The notes under the pieces: model-generated
Database searches by the model: none
Told to the model about the DNA's origin: nothing
What the model saw: the letters and a program-made list of their open reading frames with translations, nothing else
Position numbers and translations under genes: made by a program
Assembly: GCA_964555055.1 (NCBI GenBank)
Contig: CAZKQW010000006.1
Span: 62,001-126,000 of the forward strand
Direction: 5' to 3'
DNA: 64,000 bases
Source: GCA-016699445 sp964555055
Lineage (GTDB): Bacteria > UBA10199 > JACPAL01 > GCA-016699445
Part shown: positions 18,268-26,081 of the stretch, piece after piece
How the letters are laid out: the number at the start of each line of letters is the position of its first letter
Position numbering within the stretch: position 1 is the stretch's first letter

Positions 18268-19194
18268 TCATACCCCTTCAGACTTGATATGCGTAATTGT
18301 TTTTTCCAAACCGGAGTCCAAGCTGGTTTTCGGTTGCCAACCCAAAATTCGCCTTACCTTCTCGATATCGGCATAGAGAGCCATATTTTCCCCAGGTCTA
18401 TAGGCGATTTCCCCGAAGCGAGGGGTTCCCTTACCGATCATACCCTGCACCTTCTCGATGACCTGGCGAATGGAAATCGGCGATCCTGATGCGATATTCA
18501 ATACCTCTCCTTGAGCTTTTGGGTTAACTAGGGCAAGAAATATGGCCTCGATGACGTCTTCAATATAGCAAAAATCCCTTAATTGCTGACCTTCGGAAAC
18601 GGGAAACGACTTACCTTCCAAACATCCCCTGATAATTTGCGGCAAAAAGCGCTTCTGATCTTGCCCTGGACCGTAAGCGAGGAAAAGCCTGAGGGTGGTC
18701 GCCGGAAATTTTTCCGTTTGATGCAGCATTTGCAGGAAATGGGTCGCCGCGGTTTTCGCCAAAGAATACGGCGCAATAGGGGCTTCCCTCAGGGTTTCAC
18801 TTTGGGGCGCTTTTGCGGTCCCGTATTCATCGCTGCTACCGATGTTTATGAAGGATTCGAGATCGTTTTTTTGGAGAGCTTCGACGAGATTTAAAATGCC
18901 CTGGAAATGAACGTCTATGACGGACCTTCCTCCCTTCATAAAAGGAGAATGATCCACATACCCGACACAATTGACGACATATCGAAAGGAAAATTTTTTG
19001 AGCGCTTCCCTCAGCGAATCCCTATCACCCACATCAACCGATAAATGGCGGTTTTTTGGGGGCTTGGAGTTTGCGCTGCGGCTTCCAAGAGTCAAACTCA
19101 CGACATCCCAACCCTTCTTAACGGCGTGATTCATGACATGGGATCCGATGAATCCGCCCCCCCCCACGACCAAAAGGGCATTGCTTTTAGCCAT
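18268..19194 (-). CDS. NAD(P)-dependent sugar-nucleotide epimerase/reductase (SDR)
   Basis: This 308-residue short-chain dehydrogenase of the extended type has a dinucleotide-binding loop GGGGFIGSH near residue 11, an SSDEYG serine region and the catalytic YSLAK. It follows the 3,5-epimerase-like, RfbG and RfbF genes, so it probably acts on the CDP-4-keto-6-deoxyhexose, as the final 4-reductase of the pathway (RfbJ-like role). Extended SDRs of this type could instead be C4 epimerases. Its start overlaps the preceding gene by eight bases. Confidence 0.8.
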   Translation of the reverse strand: MAKSNALLVVGGGGFIGSHVMNHAVKKGWDVVSLTLGSRSANSKPPKNRHLSVDVGDRDSLREALKKFSFRYVVNCVGYVDHSPFMKGGRSVIDVHFQGILNLVEALQKNDLESFINIGSSDEYGTAKAPQSETLREAPIAPYSLAKTAATHFLQMLHQTEKFPATTLRLFLAYGPGQDQKRFLPQIIRGCLEGKSFPVSEGQQLRDFCYIEDVIEAIFLALVNPKAQGEVLNIASGSPISIRQVIEKVQGMIGKGTPRFGEIAYRPGENMALYADIEKVRRILGWQPKTSLDSGLEKTITHIKSEGV

Positions 19195-19675
19195 AGGCGC
19201 TTCCGATCAACTCCCACTCGTAGGGGATCTTTGGATCGTTGAAAGGTATTTGCTCGCTTTCCTTTGGATCGTGAGGAGCATTAGGACAATTGGCCAATAA
19301 CGCTGGTTGAGGGCTCAAACAGGTGAAGCCATACCAAAGTCCTGGAGGAATATGTAGACGTCGGTAAGCATCGGGTCGGCCTAACTCCACCGACTGAAAC
19401 CGTCGATACGTCGGGGAGTTCGAGCGGTCATCGTAGATGACGATAAGAATGCGGCCAACGGGTACGGCTAAATTCTGAGTTTGCGCGGCATGCTTTTTCC
19501 AAGCCTTTACGGCGCCCGGTAACACCTCGGAAAAATAGCATTCCCCAAAGCGGACAAAACCTTCCGAGTCGCAGCGGAGCATGTGCAATACGGAACCTCG
19601 TGAATCGCTTATTTGCTTCAACTCCACCAGGCTCACGCCATCAATAAAGCCTTCCGCCTCTTTCATTGAGCCCAC
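19187..19675 (-). CDS. dTDP-4-dehydrorhamnose 3,5-epimerase-like (RmlC-type cupin)
   Basis: This 162-residue cupin has an RmlC-like fold. AWKKHAAQTQNLAVPVGRILIVIYDDR contains the putative catalytic histidine, and RLHIPPGLWYGFTCLSPQP matches the conserved IPPG..HGF strand with tyrosine in the place of the usual histidine. RmlC-like enzymes invert C3 and/or C5 of 4-keto-6-deoxy sugars. The genes on both sides make CDP-4-keto-6-deoxyglucose (RfbF, RfbG), so it likely acts on a CDP-sugar rather than on dTDP. No rmlA, rmlB or rmlD is present. Confidence 0.8.
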   Translation of the reverse strand: MGSMKEAEGFIDGVSLVELKQISDSRGSVLHMLRCDSEGFVRFGECYFSEVLPGAVKAWKKHAAQTQNLAVPVGRILIVIYDDRSNSPTYRRFQSVELGRPDAYRRLHIPPGLWYGFTCLSPQPALLANCPNAPHDPKESEQIPFNDPKIPYEWELIGSAYG

Positions 19676-20757
19676 ACCCTAGCCCTTTCTTTCCCTTTTT
19701 CCTCATAAGACTCGATTTGCTCGAGGGTGTAACCATGCATATCCGCATTTTTCTGGTAAAAGGATTTATACCAATCCGAGACCAATGAGAGGGTTTCCTC
19801 ATAATCTAAATTTGCTTCCCACTTAAGATCGAAAAGGGCTTTGTCGCAATTGAGCTTCAGAAGACCCGCCTCGTGAAAAGATGGATTATCGGAAACAAGG
19901 TAAGGAGCCTCCAGTCCGGAAAACCCCCACGCTCTGCCCAAATCGTCCAAGAGCTCGCTGACGGTCCGATTTTGCTCGGCCTTAGGGCCAAAATTAAAGG
20001 CCTCTCCGTGCAAAGATGCATTCTGCGATAGCGCCCATCCCAATGTAAGGTAACCGCTCAAAGGCTCGAGGACATGCTGCCATGGACGCGTCGCCCGAGG
20101 ACTTCTGATCTCAACCTTCTTCCCTTCGCTCCATGCCTTAATGCAATCTATCACGATGCGGTTTTTGGCCCAGTCCCCACCGCCAATAACGTTTCCCGCG
20201 CGACCGACCGCCAAGCGGACGGGATGATCCTTGAAAAACGAATGGTAGTAGGACTTAATCACCAATTCCGCGGCACCCTTAGACCCGCTGTAGATATCCT
20301 TGCCTCCGAGCCTATCGGTTTCACGATAACCCCAGGGCCATTCGACGTTGTCGTAACATTTATCACTAGTGATCAGTACCGCCATGCAGGGATGTTTCGA
20401 GGATCGAAGGGCTTCGAGGATGTTCCCCGTACCTAATATATTCGTCGTAAGCGTCTCGATGGGATCCGTATAGGATGCAGACACAACCGCTTGAGCCGCC
20501 AAATGAAAGACGAAATCCGGCTTCACTTCAGAAATGATTTTTTTTATCTTTTCGAGGTTCCTCACGTCTTCCTGAAAATGCTTTATCTTCCTTTCCAGAT
20601 TCAGCGCTTCAAACATCGAAGGGTTCGTCGGAATATCCTTCGACACCCCCACCACATCGGCCCCTAATTTCACCAGCCACGTCGCGAGCCAGCTTCCCTT
20701 GAATCCGGTATGGCCTGTGATCACAACCTTGCGACCGCTGTATGTCTTAGAAAACAT
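19663..20757 (-). CDS. rfbG: CDP-glucose 4,6-dehydratase
   Basis: I choose the ATG at 20757, whose first base is shared with the last base of the RfbF stop (TAATG), giving 364 residues. The alternative start at 20775 would overlap more. The NAD-binding loop GHTGFKGSW at about 15-23 and the catalytic YSGSKGAAEL are those of the CDP-glucose dehydratase group, and the length matches. It converts CDP-glucose to CDP-4-keto-6-deoxyglucose, directly after RfbF. Overlap by 13 bases with the following epimerase gene supports a single pathway. Confidence 0.92.
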   Translation of the reverse strand: MFSKTYSGRKVVITGHTGFKGSWLATWLVKLGADVVGVSKDIPTNPSMFEALNLERKIKHFQEDVRNLEKIKKIISEVKPDFVFHLAAQAVVSASYTDPIETLTTNILGTGNILEALRSSKHPCMAVLITSDKCYDNVEWPWGYRETDRLGGKDIYSGSKGAAELVIKSYYHSFFKDHPVRLAVGRAGNVIGGGDWAKNRIVIDCIKAWSEGKKVEIRSPRATRPWQHVLEPLSGYLTLGWALSQNASLHGEAFNFGPKAEQNRTVSELLDDLGRAWGFSGLEAPYLVSDNPSFHEAGLLKLNCDKALFDLKWEANLDYEETLSLVSDWYKSFYQKNADMHGYTLEQIESYEEKGKERARVWAQ

Positions 20758-21527
20758 TATTTCGTCCTTATCCAAGGGGCTTGCCCGCTATTCCAAATAG
20801 CCTGCAAAGCGTCCCTGTCTCTCACGGTGTCCATGCATTGCCAATAACCGGAATGTTCATAGGCCATCAGTTGGCTCTCTTCCGATAAAGCCTCTAAGGG
20901 GGATCTTTCGAAAATAGTCGCATCGTCCTTCAAATAATCAAACACCTTATGCTCTAGAACAAAAAAACCACCATTGATCCATCCTTCTCCCGATTGAGGC
21001 TTTTCCTTAAAATCGCTGACTTTACCCCGTTGAATATGCATTCCGCCAAAACGGGCCGAGGGCCTTACGGCTGTTACCGTCGCCACTTTCCCATGAGAAC
21101 GATGAAACTTTAACAGTGCGTTGATGTCAACATTGGCGACTCCATCCCCGTAAGTCATCATGAACGTCCCCTCTTGGAGATGAGGCTTCAAACGTAAAAG
21201 ACGACCGCCCGTCATGCTGCGCTCCCCCGTATTGACCAGGGAGACATTCCAATCTTCCGCTGTGGGGTTGCTGTAATCGATCTGCCCGTCTTTCAAACGA
21301 ACCGTCAAATCGCTTTGGCGCGCGTGGTAGTTGAGGAAGTAGTCCTTGATCACTTCACCCTTGTAGCCAAGAGCGAGCACAAAGTTATTAAAATGGTGAT
21401 GCTCATAAATCTTCATGATGTGCCACAAAAGAGGCTTGCCACCGATTTCTACCATCGGCTTTGGTTTCACTTGCGTCTCCTCAGAGAGACGGGTTCCTAA
21501 ACCGCCACATAAGATCACTACCTTCAT
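20757..21527 (-). CDS. rfbF: glucose-1-phosphate cytidylyltransferase
   Basis: This 256-residue nucleotidyltransferase has the N-terminal signature ILCGGLGTRLSEETQVKPKPM, with metal and CTP-binding residues, then NGGFFVLEHKVFDYL and GYWQCMDTVRDRDALQ. Length and motifs fit RfbF, which makes CDP-glucose from glucose-1-phosphate and CTP. It is the first step of the CDP-sugar module with RfbG. A very strong ribosome-binding site (AAGGAGG) precedes the ATG, so it may be the start of a strongly translated sub-unit of the operon. Confidence 0.94.
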   Translation of the reverse strand: MKVVILCGGLGTRLSEETQVKPKPMVEIGGKPLLWHIMKIYEHHHFNNFVLALGYKGEVIKDYFLNYHARQSDLTVRLKDGQIDYSNPTAEDWNVSLVNTGERSMTGGRLLRLKPHLQEGTFMMTYGDGVANVDINALLKFHRSHGKVATVTAVRPSARFGGMHIQRGKVSDFKEKPQSGEGWINGGFFVLEHKVFDYLKDDATIFERSPLEALSEESQLMAYEHSGYWQCMDTVRDRDALQAIWNSGQAPWIRTK

Positions 21528-21531
21528 GAGC

Positions 21532-21538
21532 CCTCCTT
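21532..21538 (-). promoter_or_regulatory. strong Shine-Dalgarno of rfbF
   Basis: On the minus strand the bases upstream of the rfbF ATG read AAGGAGGGCTC before the start codon. AAGGAGG is fully complementary to the 16S rRNA anti-SD. Most other genes of the operon rely on overlaps and weaker sites, so this stands out and supports the chosen start. Confidence 0.7.
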
Positions 21539-21544
21539 ATCCGC

Positions 21545-22783
21545 CTAACTCGCGGCGGTCAGATATTGCGAGATCAGTTGACGGTACTCTTCGGCCATCT
21601 GTTTCCCGCTGCGCTTAACCTTCTCCTTAGCCGTGCGCGCACGGACTTCCCATTTTTCTGGATCCAGCGAATAACCAATCAATTTTTCGGCGATTTCCGC
21701 GGGGGATTCCGGATTTACCAAGTTTCCGGTCGTTTCGTCGATGAACTCCGTGACGGCGCCGACTCGGGTGGCTAAAACAGGGACCCCGGCCAATATTGCC
21801 TCTGCCAAAGTAAGACCAAAGCCCTCAAAGGTCCTCGTCACCATCGCTAGAATATCCAATTGTTTGATGAGATCGATGGACCGACCTTCAATATAACCCA
21901 AAAAATGGACACGGGACTCCATTCCCAAACGCGAGACCATCGATTTCAGATGATCTAATTCTTCGTCGGCACCTGAGCCGATCACGACCAAACGAAATTC
22001 ACCTGCTTGCTCCGGTGATAATCCGGACAACGCAAAAATCAAGTCTTCGTGGCCTTTGTATCTATCAACGCGACCTAAAATTCCTATGAGCTTCTCGCGA
22101 GGCTGGGCGTGGATCATACCCCTTATATCGACGGATTTCAGGGGAGTCTCCGGGGGAGGGGAGACGGCGTTGTGAATGACCCTCATCGAAAGCTTTTCAT
22201 GGTCAAACCTCCGGCATTCCAGGAGAGTTCTCCTAGTCGCCTGGGAAACGCACACTACCGCTGACGCAAGCGAAGACATCCTCTGATCTATCAAACTCTC
22301 GAACCATCCCATGAAGGGCAGTGGCTTCATGGCCGCATGATGGACGATTAAAATACGCGTTTTAATGCCGACTTTAACCGCGGCCTCCAATGCGCATATC
22401 GTCCCCCAAGCAGCGGGATAGCCGCCATTATTCGAGAGCAAAACGTCGAACGCCCCCTCTTTTTTAAAATAAAGGCGCATTCTCTTGACGCAATACGCAT
22501 AAGTGATGGGTTGGAAAAAATACAGGAACTTAGAGAAGCGCCGCAGGAGCGGGCGTAGCCGAAATCTTCTATTCACCTCATTGTGCGCATAAGACGGGAC
22601 CGATACGCAACGAACATGCGGGAGCATTTCAAACTCGCGACCCAGCCTTTTAAAACCCGCATTGCCCTCATTGACCATCAAAACGATTTCGTCGTCTAAA
22701 CAAGGCCAATTCGATAATAATTCGAGCAAATGCGTGTCAACCCCTCCCCAAGATTCCTGTTCCCAGTAGATCAATACTTTCAT
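21545..22783 (-). CDS. glycosyltransferase family 4
   Basis: This 412-residue GT-B protein has an N-terminal acceptor domain and a C-terminal donor domain with IGILGRVDRYKGHEDLIFAL and VTRTFEGFGLTLAEAILAGVPVLAT, the E-x7-E motif of GT4 enzymes. Its N-terminus (MKVLIYWEQESWGGVDTHL) carries the glycine-rich acceptor loop. It transfers a hexose or deoxyhexose to the lipid-linked glycan. It lies between the CDP-sugar genes and the methyltransferase/sulfotransferase genes. The donor may be the CDP- or GDP-sugar made in this locus, but that is a guess. Confidence 0.88.
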   Translation of the reverse strand: MKVLIYWEQESWGGVDTHLLELLSNWPCLDDEIVLMVNEGNAGFKRLGREFEMLPHVRCVSVPSYAHNEVNRRFRLRPLLRRFSKFLYFFQPITYAYCVKRMRLYFKKEGAFDVLLSNNGGYPAAWGTICALEAAVKVGIKTRILIVHHAAMKPLPFMGWFESLIDQRMSSLASAVVCVSQATRRTLLECRRFDHEKLSMRVIHNAVSPPPETPLKSVDIRGMIHAQPREKLIGILGRVDRYKGHEDLIFALSGLSPEQAGEFRLVVIGSGADEELDHLKSMVSRLGMESRVHFLGYIEGRSIDLIKQLDILAMVTRTFEGFGLTLAEAILAGVPVLATRVGAVTEFIDETTGNLVNPESPAEIAEKLIGYSLDPEKWEVRARTAKEKVKRSGKQMAEEYRQLISQYLTAAS

Positions 22784-22790
22784 AAATAAT

Positions 22791-23579
22791 TCAGATTAAT
22801 TGCCTCTCGAAGAGAGTGGTCCTTATAACGCCGCCATACTCATCCGCTTCGCAGATCGTGCGGGAAGAATAGCCGCTTACATTAAAGGGTTTTTCCGTCA
22901 GAATGACGCCCGAATTCAAAAGCATTCTAATCCCGCACCCGTTTGTGATGTCTTTATTGGGCGAAAAATTTGGATCCATGGGAAGGTGTTCGGTAATCAC
23001 CCACCACCTATACTTAGAGCACTTATCTATTATCTTTTTTATATTCATGTTCGAAAGGTGCTGAAGCACCTGACGTATAAAGACCACTTCGCCATCCGGC
23101 AACTCATCCTCGACGGCGTTCAAACAAAGAAAGTCGACATTCGGGAACGAGAATCTTCGCTTATTATGCTGCTGAAGCTCTGGAACTATATCGCAGGCAT
23201 AATAATGCCCGGCGAAATCCACGAAATGCTTCCCCACATTAAAATCGCCGGCACCCAGGTCAACTATGGTCGGTTTTTTTTCAAAAGACCTTAGGAACTC
23301 CCCTATTTCCCTGATGTAGGGAGTGATGATGTTTAAGTCATGCGAGCCGGTCCCCGAATAAAACTCCCCGTCATTCCCCCATTCCTTGTTCCGGTATATT
23401 TGAGCGAATACGCGATCCACTGATAACTGGCTGTATTTTTTATGCTTAACGATCTCGGAAAAGCGAGACCGCAACTCAAAAAACTTGGGGGGTAGCGACC
23501 TCTTTATTATCGATCTTAAAAATTTCACGATTCTTATGCTCTTTAAATTTATAGTTATGGCCAGCTGACTCGCAGCCAT
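22791..23579 (-). CDS. class I SAM-dependent methyltransferase
   Basis: This 262-residue protein has the SAM-binding motif IVDLGAGDFNVGKHF near residue 102, a matching acidic strand (YYACDIVPELQ), and a later FIRQVLQHLSN segment. Its first 40 residues are basic and hydrophobic (IKRSLPPKF) and may bind the membrane or the lipid-linked substrate. The start overlaps the sulfotransferase gene by 25 bases; no other ATG is better placed, but a GTG or TTG downstream could be the true start. It probably methylates a sugar of the glycan. Confidence 0.75.
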   Translation of the reverse strand: MAASQLAITINLKSIRIVKFLRSIIKRSLPPKFFELRSRFSEIVKHKKYSQLSVDRVFAQIYRNKEWGNDGEFYSGTGSHDLNIITPYIREIGEFLRSFEKKPTIVDLGAGDFNVGKHFVDFAGHYYACDIVPELQQHNKRRFSFPNVDFLCLNAVEDELPDGEVVFIRQVLQHLSNMNIKKIIDKCSKYRWWVITEHLPMDPNFSPNKDITNGCGIRMLLNSGVILTEKPFNVSGYSSRTICEADEYGGVIRTTLFERQLI

Positions 23580-24784
23580 TTACCGTCAAACTGTCGTTGG
23601 TTGAGGGTTAAAAAATAATATTTATAGCATAGCCCTACACGACGCCAATAGAAAATAGGGGTTAAGATAAGTTGGAGCGTTAAAACCTTATTATTTTGCC
23701 TAAAAACAGATATTGCCCTCTTGATAGACCAAAACCGGCGCTCATATTTAAATGGCAAGGGTATGAGGAAAAAGACGAGAACCGAGTCGATCACTCCGAT
23801 TGGTTTGAAGGCATAGCCATAATGCTTCAGACGGGAGTGCATTATGTAGTTGAATACGCGCTGTTCGCACCAACCCAAACGATTTTGCCACCCATTCTCC
23901 GTACGTTTCTCGGACCAACCCACCGCCGAAAATTTTTTCTTGGAAATACGATCTCCATGCCAATCTAAGGCCGCCCAAGTAGATCGCAGCATGTATTCTG
24001 AGAAATCCACCCCCAACCAATCGGCGAATTTCCGCATGACATCTTCCCGGGGCAAATCTTCCAAACGAATGGCCGTGTAATCCATTCCGAGATCCACCGC
24101 TAAAGTAGAGTCTTCCAACATCATCTTCAAGCAGTTGAACAAATGCTGCTGGTTGTCATGGGTGACGTAGTACTGCCGGAAATGCTCAACGTGCGAACAA
24201 AAATTCGCCCTCGGATCACGCGTGCTGAAAACCAATCGCGGCCCCGGGAAGTCCTTGAGGAACAACCGGAGTTCATGATCCAAATGGGGATGATGGAAGA
24301 GGATCCTCGACTTTAAAATGTCTTGGCCTAGACAAAGGGCATAAGCCCCGTAAATCGCCAAAAGAAAGTTTTTTGAATTTAAAACGTAGCCATCCATTAA
24401 ACCGACAAGATGCTGCCTAAAAACAACGCTATCGATTGAAAACGATTGGTCGGAGTTTTCCCCTAAACGGTCCTTCGCCTCTTGAATGTCGTAACGTGAA
24501 ACCAGCTTATAGAGGTATTTGCCTATAAACTCGTCAGCCGCGTCGACTGCTCGGCCGCCAGCGGCGTTAAACACAAGGGATTGGGAGAAAAACTCCGAAT
24601 AAACGGCGAAATGCCCGTTAAACGTGAGGATTTGAGGGTGCGAATCCAACAAGCTCTGCAGAAAATCAGAGCCGGTGCGTCCCGTCGTCACCAAGGCATA
24701 GACGGGAAGGCCCAGGAGATGCTTCATCCATTGTTCATATTGAGGTTGAGAGAATGTCTCTTTTTTTTGAGGGTATACAATCAC
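23555..24784 (-). CDS. PAPS-dependent sulfotransferase family protein
   Basis: This 409-residue protein has the two signatures of sulfotransferases: a 5'-phosphosulfate-binding loop TTGRTGSDFLQSLLDSHP at about 33-50, and a 3'-phosphate-binding segment LVFSTRDPRANFCSHVEH further on. Hydrophobic stretches near the C-terminus suggest membrane association. It likely transfers sulfate to a sugar of the repeat unit. An APS-kinase-like gene lies 684 bases upstream in the same operon and could supply PAPS, but no ATP sulfurylase gene is in the window. Confidence 0.75.
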   Translation of the reverse strand: MIVYPQKKETFSQPQYEQWMKHLLGLPVYALVTTGRTGSDFLQSLLDSHPQILTFNGHFAVYSEFFSQSLVFNAAGGRAVDAADEFIGKYLYKLVSRYDIQEAKDRLGENSDQSFSIDSVVFRQHLVGLMDGYVLNSKNFLLAIYGAYALCLGQDILKSRILFHHPHLDHELRLFLKDFPGPRLVFSTRDPRANFCSHVEHFRQYYVTHDNQQHLFNCLKMMLEDSTLAVDLGMDYTAIRLEDLPREDVMRKFADWLGVDFSEYMLRSTWAALDWHGDRISKKKFSAVGWSEKRTENGWQNRLGWCEQRVFNYIMHSRLKHYGYAFKPIGVIDSVLVFFLIPLPFKYERRFWSIKRAISVFRQNNKVLTLQLILTPIFYWRRVGLCYKYYFLTLNQRQFDGKWLRVSWP

Positions 24785-24790
24785 GGATAC

Positions 24791-25441
24791 TTATGGCTTC
24801 CTTTTCATCACGGCTCTCATGACGACCGGGTCTTCTTTTTTATAAGCCGCGAATCCTTTCGAGACCTCGAAGTAGGCGAGATGAAAATGCGGTGGTTTTT
24901 TCCGCAGGAATTCATTCGGGTCGATAAAACGCCTATAATGGTCGGTCTCATATTCGTGGGGACCGATATTTTTCCCGACGCCGTATAGTTCGTCGTAAAT
25001 CGTCCTCGCCTCCAGCATCAATAGCCAGTCCACCCCCTCGATATTCCCTATGTTTTCCATCAACTTATCCTGTTCGGCGACGGTGATAGAGTGCATGGAA
25101 AATCGGCTATAAACGACAAGGCGCGCGCTTCCTTGCTTGAATTCATTAAAATCAAGTGCAGTAAAGTCGGCTTTTAAAAGCGTAGGCTGTCTTTTGAGGT
25201 TCTTGGAGTGCTCTTTAGCCGACTCGGAAAAATTATCCAAAGCCACGCTGCATGCGTCCGTCCCGACGTAATGCCCCACACGGGTGGCTAAAGCGAGCCC
25301 ATCACGGCCATTGCCGCACCCTAACTCAACGACCACATCCGTTTCTTGCAGATAGCGGTCAAGACAGTAGCGAGAAAATCCGGAGGGTTCCTGTAGCTTA
25401 AACCCCTGATAATGTCTGTCCCAGAATGACTGTTGCATCAA
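24791..25441 (-). CDS. class I SAM-dependent methyltransferase
   Basis: This 216-residue protein has a very clear SAM-binding motif, VVELGCGNGRDGLALATRVGHYVGTDAC, near residue 37, followed by the adenine-binding region KADFTALDF. There is no membrane segment. It lies between the APS-kinase-like and sulfotransferase genes. It could methylate a sugar or a small intermediate such as a phosphoramidate or amine. The substrate is unknown. Confidence 0.78.
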   Translation of the reverse strand: MMQQSFWDRHYQGFKLQEPSGFSRYCLDRYLQETDVVVELGCGNGRDGLALATRVGHYVGTDACSVALDNFSESAKEHSKNLKRQPTLLKADFTALDFNEFKQGSARLVVYSRFSMHSITVAEQDKLMENIGNIEGVDWLLMLEARTIYDELYGVGKNIGPHEYETDHYRRFIDPNEFLRKKPPHFHLAYFEVSKGFAAYKKEDPVVMRAVMKRKP

Positions 25442-25467
25442 AACCTTCTCATGTTATCGGCCCGAGT

Positions 25468-26004
25468 CTAAAGGCCACAGTTAGGGCTAGAACGGTACTC
25501 TGCAAATTTCGACAGAAGTAAGGACAACTCAACATCTATGGTCAATCCGGGATGGTAATTAATGAGCAAGTGAGGCCTTTTAGGCTCGTCAACAGCCAAA
25601 TCCATCCCCGCAACGTTTTTTATTTCACCCGCATCAAATCGCTTATAGATTCCCTTAGGATCTCTCCGGCGCAACTCCTCAGGAGGCACCTTTAGGTAAA
25701 CTTCAAAATAGCCCGGCTGGTTTTCCCGGTTCCAGGCATGGATTTCCTTAAAAAGAGCCACGGTACCCACCACAACCGTGACGCCCTGGCTAGCTATCAT
25801 ACGCGCTAATCGAGCGTATTTAAAGGCTAGCGTCAGTCTCTCCTCACGATTATGCGCCGTCGTTACGCCCAGCGCCTCCCTCAACTCATCTCCATCAAGA
25901 AAAACCACAGGCTCGCCGGAATTCCTTAAATGATTGGTGAATGCCGTCGCTAATGTCGTCTTACCTGCAGCAGACAATCCGGTTATCCAAATCACATTAG
26001 GCAT
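25468..26004 (-). CDS. adenylyl-sulfate kinase-like P-loop kinase
   Basis: This 178-residue kinase has the P-loop GLSAAGKTT at 9-17 and the DGDELR signature (37-42) of the CysC family. CysC phosphorylates adenylyl sulfate to PAPS. The neighbouring sulfotransferase fits that role. However, the usual SPF.xxR stretch after the second strand is replaced by VALFKEIHAWNRE, and CysC-like enzymes in capsule loci can act on other nucleotides (for example the Campylobacter Cj1415 kinase for cytidine diphosphoramidate). Either PAPS or another phospho-donor could be the product. No ATP sulfurylase or glutamine-kinase genes are seen. Confidence 0.72.
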   Translation of the reverse strand: MPNVIWITGLSAAGKTTLATAFTNHLRNSGEPVVFLDGDELREALGVTTAHNREERLTLAFKYARLARMIASQGVTVVVGTVALFKEIHAWNRENQPGYFEVYLKVPPEELRRRDPKGIYKRFDAGEIKNVAGMDLAVDEPKRPHLLINYHPGLTIDVELSLLLSKFAEYRSSPNCGL

Positions 26005-26019
26005 ATTGAAGGTAAGCCG

Positions 26020-26036
26020 TACTCTTCAAAAGAGTA
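26020..26036. repeat. 7-bp inverted repeat before the cysC-like gene
   Basis: In the 77-base gap between the LIC12162-type gene and the cysC-like gene, TACTCTT (26020-26026) and AAGAGTA (26030-26036) are perfect inverted copies separated by CAA. On the minus strand the hairpin ends about 15 bases before the cysC-like start codon. There is no T-run after it, so it is not a typical terminator. It may modulate translation or processing, or be chance. Confidence 0.3.
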
Positions 26037-26081
26037 AAGTGAGTCAAGTCCAAAACTGCCTGAGAGCGCCCAGCTCGAGAC

